Below, in pieces: positions 6,487-8,076 of a DNA stretch of 8,076 nt. The translations under genes and the position numbers were made by a program. Under the pieces are notes generated by a model, which saw only the letters and a program-made list of their open reading frames with translations, did not search any database and had not been told where the DNA came from. Source of the stretch: an uncultured Limnohabitans sp. (GTDB taxonomy: Bacteria > Pseudomonadota > Gammaproteobacteria > Burkholderiales > Burkholderiaceae_C); NCBI GenBank assembly GCA_937928195.1, contig CALEYZ010000191.1, forward strand, positions 1 to 8,076, given 5' to 3'. The number at the start of each line of letters is the position of its first letter. Positions within the stretch are counted from its first letter, which is position 1.

Positions 6487-7041
6487 TCACGAATCCATAC
6501 TCGATTTGGCGCTCTCAGAACTCTGAATCAACAGCTTGAAGACCATCAAGACAAGCAAAGTGCCCATCCAATTGCTCAATGCCATGACAGCAAGACTGAG
6601 CGCAAAGTTTTCAGTCAAGCCTTGCGCATAAAACCATACTTGATGCAAAAGTGCGCTAAGCGTAGCGAAAAGCATGGATATTTTCAACAGGGTTTGCGGT
6701 GAGAAAACTTTGAACTCATGGTCCAAGTGCAAAAAATTCACACTCAAAATTCTGGCCAACCAAGGCGATAGGCCTGCAATACAACCTGTGATCATTGCAA
6801 ATTCCAAGCCCAAATCGGGATGATCTTGAAAATTCCACAGCATGCCCCCCAGCGCAATGCCAATGGCGCCAGACTCAAGCGCCAGCAACACCAAGATAAA
6901 CCTTATGCCGCTGGGGAAAAAAACCCAATGAACATCGAAAGAAAACTCTGTTTCGCCCCAAACCAACTCATTCAACCAAAGTGACAAGTAATACAAAGAC
7001 GCCGCAATACCGATGATCAGCAGTTTTTTGATGGCGTTCAT
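6487..7041 (-). CDS. Six-segment integral membrane protein, loosely MASE1-like
   Basis: This 184-residue hydrophobic protein has about six membrane segments (roughly residues 5-26, 36-55, 57-70, 79-100, 117-139, 148-172) and a short polar, Ser-rich tail. HWVFFPSGIRFILVLLALE (38-56) loosely recalls the PSGI region of MASE1-type membrane sensor domains, but no output domain (GGDEF, kinase) is attached, so this is only a resemblance. The start is ATG 7041: it overlaps the stop of the upstream gene as ATGA (7038-7041), and the hydrophobic part begins there. The frame stays open upstream, but those 63 residues overlap the neighbouring gene and look like a shadow. No Shine-Dalgarno sequence is seen, consistent with translational coupling. 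The region is clearly poorer in GC than the hydroxylase genes. Function is unknown. Confidence 0.8.
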   Translation of the reverse strand: MNAIKKLLIIGIAASLYYLSLWLNELVWGETEFSFDVHWVFFPSGIRFILVLLALESGAIGIALGGMLWNFQDHPDLGLEFAMITGCIAGLSPWLARILSVNFLHLDHEFKVFSPQTLLKISMLFATLSALLHQVWFYAQGLTENFALSLAVMALSNWMGTLLVLMVFKLLIQSSESAKSSMDS

Positions 7042-7553
7042 GTTGGAGATTTTGTAATTTTTTGAACGAGTAAGTTGGCGTATTGTGAAATGAGCGCGAC
7101 AGGCTCCTCCGGCGGCTCTGCAACAACCCCCTCTGGCGGATAAAACCATTCCAGCATGGCTTGATTGTCTAGCCGTGCGCGAGAAATGAGTTGCGTTGTG
7201 ACCATGAACCGCCGTGCAACCACCACCCACGGCACCGGCACCCCTAACTTGACTTCCAAATTTTGAGTTGCGGCATCAATGATGACGTTGCCAGCGCGGC
7301 ACACCACGTGACCATTCCACTCTTGGCTGCTTTCTGCAGTGTTCAAGAATCCGACCACGTAGTTTTGTGTTTGATTGGTATACCAAAGTTGGCAGGGCAT
7401 CAACTCCGTGGCGATGGAAAATTGGGTCAAAACAGCTTGGGCAATTCGAGACGTCAAAGAGCAAAAAGTTCTGAACTCTGCGGGCACCACGTCGTAGTAA
7501 GCCAAGCGCAATCGGTCTACGATTTGGTTTTCTGCGTCAGTCAGAATATGCAT
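7038..7553 (-). CDS. Uncharacterised protein with transglutaminase/papain-like Cys-His-Asp pattern
   Basis: This 171-residue, apparently cytoplasmic protein has no signal peptide or membrane segment. It contains, in order, FCSLTSRIAQAVL (30-42) with Cys31 at the start of a helix, NGHVVCRAGN (80-89) with His82, and VIIDAATQNLE (90-100) with Asp93 and Gln97. A helix-starting Cys, then a strand His, then a strand Asp about eleven residues later is the order used by transglutaminase-like and papain-fold thiol enzymes (proteases, peptidases, acyltransferases). I infer a possible thiol hydrolase or transferase; I do not recognise a named family, and the triad needs structural support. The C-terminus has an acidic, Pro-rich stretch (EPPEEP, 146-151). 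It is the first of three co-directional genes and is coupled to the membrane-protein gene by a 4-base overlap, which suggests the two products act together. Confidence 0.75.
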   Translation of the reverse strand: MHILTDAENQIVDRLRLAYYDVVPAEFRTFCSLTSRIAQAVLTQFSIATELMPCQLWYTNQTQNYVVGFLNTAESSQEWNGHVVCRAGNVIIDAATQNLEVKLGVPVPWVVVARRFMVTTQLISRARLDNQAMLEWFYPPEGVVAEPPEEPVALISQYANLLVQKITKSPT

Positions 7554-7563
7554 GTGTCAAATG

Positions 7564-7603
7564 GTCATCAGAAATATAAGTAATTCATTATAAATATGAT
7601 GAC
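7564..7603. promoter_or_regulatory. Inverted repeat bracketing a TATAAT box upstream of the three-gene operon
   Basis: GTCATCA (7564-7570) and TGATGAC (7597-7603) are perfect 7-bp inverted copies with 26 bases between them. Inside, on the minus strand, lies TATAAT (plus-strand ATTATA, 7587-7592), about 34 bases before the ATG at 7553. The -35 region is poor (TTTCCA-like). The layout suits a dimeric repressor covering the -10 box; the winged-helix protein of the same operon is an obvious but untested candidate. Confidence 0.4.
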
Positions 7604-7644
7604 AATGCTTATGGAAACTTTACACGAGCTTTAAGCAGCTTGCG

Positions 7645-7914
7645 CTATTTCACTTGCGCCAAGCACTGTTGTTTCAGGTCATGTGACTTGATACTGTGGC
7701 AGTAGCTTTGCTGTCCCATGACGTTGGCCAAGCACATGTTTTTGGTGTCGTGGTCTTTGACCGAGTGGCAGTAGGCGTTTTGCTTCTTAGACATGGCCAG
7801 ACAGACATTTTTACGGTCTGAATCGTGGATAGAAAAGCATGCGGAATCACTGGCCAGCACCGCGCCAGTGCACAGCAAGCTCAATAAGCCCCAGACAGCC
7901 AGGTATTTTTTCAT
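7645..7914 (-). CDS. Small secreted protein of three 23-residue Cys-pair repeats
   Basis: This 89-residue precursor starts MKKYLAVWGLLSLLCTGAVLA (cleavage likely after Ala21), so the product is periplasmic or secreted. The mature part is three tandem units at 25-47, 48-70 and 71-89 (the last shortened), each fitting C-x-S-[IV]-x(3)-[SH]-D-x-K-x(2)-C-L-A. The six mature cysteines (26, 38, 49, 61, 72, 84) are spaced with eleven residues within and ten between units, so one disulfide per unit is likely. I do not recognise a named function. The ATG at 7914 is chosen over one 63 bases upstream because a GGAG lies about seven bases before it and it opens the signal peptide. It is transcribed toward the three-gene operon with a 91-base gap, and divergently from the right-edge gene. 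Confidence 0.85.
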   Translation of the reverse strand: MKKYLAVWGLLSLLCTGAVLASDSACFSIHDSDRKNVCLAMSKKQNAYCHSVKDHDTKNMCLANVMGQQSYCHSIKSHDLKQQCLAQVK

Positions 7915-7995
7915 GCAAGGCTCCATTTGTTCAGCATGGTGGTGTTTTAACTCAGTACGGAGGCGTTTGGTTGACATCGGGTTTGCAATGCATCC

Positions 7996-8024
7996 ATTAA
8001 ACTCAAGTCTTCAACATCTATCAA
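7996..8024 (-). promoter_or_regulatory. Candidate promoter for the Cys-repeat protein gene
   Basis: On the minus strand TTGATA (plus-strand TATCAA, 8019-8024) and TTTAAT (plus-strand ATTAAA, 7996-8001) are 17 bases apart, giving a leader of about 75 nt. On the plus strand a perfect TTGACA (7971-7976) with a poor -10 (CATTAA, 7995-8000, 18-base spacing) could serve the right-edge gene. The two -10 elements would overlap. Confidence 0.45.
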
Positions 8025-8038
8025 GAAAGTAGACCCCT

Positions 8039-8076
8039 ATGGGCGCGCAGTGGAAAGCAAAAGGCAAGGCACAAGC
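8039..8076 (+). CDS. YebC-like DNA-binding regulator, N-terminal 12 codons (runs off right edge)
   Basis: ATG 8039 opens M-G-A-Q-W-K-A-K-G-K-A-Q, then the window ends. This matches my recollection of the N-terminus of a second, YeeN-type member of the YebC/PmpR family common in Burkholderiales (E. coli YebC starts MAGHSKWANTRHRK), a family of DNA-binding or translation-assisting proteins. A weak AAGAAAG lies about nine bases upstream. With only twelve residues the call is tentative; any other short basic N-terminus remains possible. Confidence 0.6.
   Translation, partial: MGAQWKAKGKAQ

Noticed and set aside
7042..7230. 63-residue N-terminal extension of the membrane protein
   Set aside because: It overlaps the coding region of the upstream gene in another frame, is rich in Cys, Arg and Gly unlike a membrane protein, and the ATGA overlap gives a natural start at 7041.
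7263..7583. 106-codon plus-strand open frame
   Set aside because: It is opposite the Cys-His-Asp protein gene, has no motif or good Shine-Dalgarno sequence, and breaks the co-directional operon.

Overview
The window looks like a chromosomal segment of a betaproteobacterium, most likely Burkholderiales/Comamonadaceae. The reasons are the divergent rplU / ispB arrangement at the left edge, the style of the octaprenyl diphosphate synthase, the moderately high GC of the left and centre, and a right-edge protein start (MGAQWKAKGKAQ) that resembles the YebC-like proteins of that group. The family assignment is recalled knowledge, not a search result.

Layout. (1) 1-1297: the first codons of rplU (minus strand, running off the left edge), a divergent promoter region, then ispB (plus strand), a housekeeping gene for the ubiquinone side chain. 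(2) 1314-3319: a minus-strand pair joined by a 4-base ATGA overlap: a PLP enzyme closest to threo-3-hydroxyaspartate ammonia-lyase / serine racemase, followed by an exported SUMF1/FGE-fold protein that lacks the catalytic cysteines of true formylglycine-generating enzymes. (3) 3386-6092: a plus-strand pair encoding a two-subunit molybdenum hydroxylase of the isoquinoline 1-oxidoreductase type. It has a 2x[2Fe-2S] small subunit and a 748-residue molybdopterin subunit with a twin-arginine signal. The start of the large subunit is ATG 3846, one base after the small-subunit stop. (4) 6106-7553: a more AT-rich minus-strand run of three small genes: a protein with a transglutaminase/papain-like Cys-His-Asp pattern, a six-segment membrane protein coupled to it by an ATGA overlap, and a winged-helix regulator. 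(5) 7645-7914: a small secreted protein made of three 23-residue Cys-pair repeats (minus strand). (6) 8039-8076: the start of a YebC-like gene (plus strand).

How the genes may work together. ispB and rplU are core genes. The molybdenum hydroxylase pair is probably periplasmic, with the small subunit carried out through Tat by the large one. It has no cytochrome, FAD subunit or XdhC-type maturation gene beside it. The PLP enzyme / FGE-like pair is transcribed divergently from it across 66 bases and may share control. The three-gene run at 6106-7553 is the best candidate for an undescribed system: a possible thiol enzyme, a membrane partner and a DNA-binding protein, preceded by a 7-bp inverted repeat that brackets a TATAAT box. 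No stretch above 300 bases lacks a gene. I see no tRNA, rRNA, CRISPR array, transposase or attachment site.
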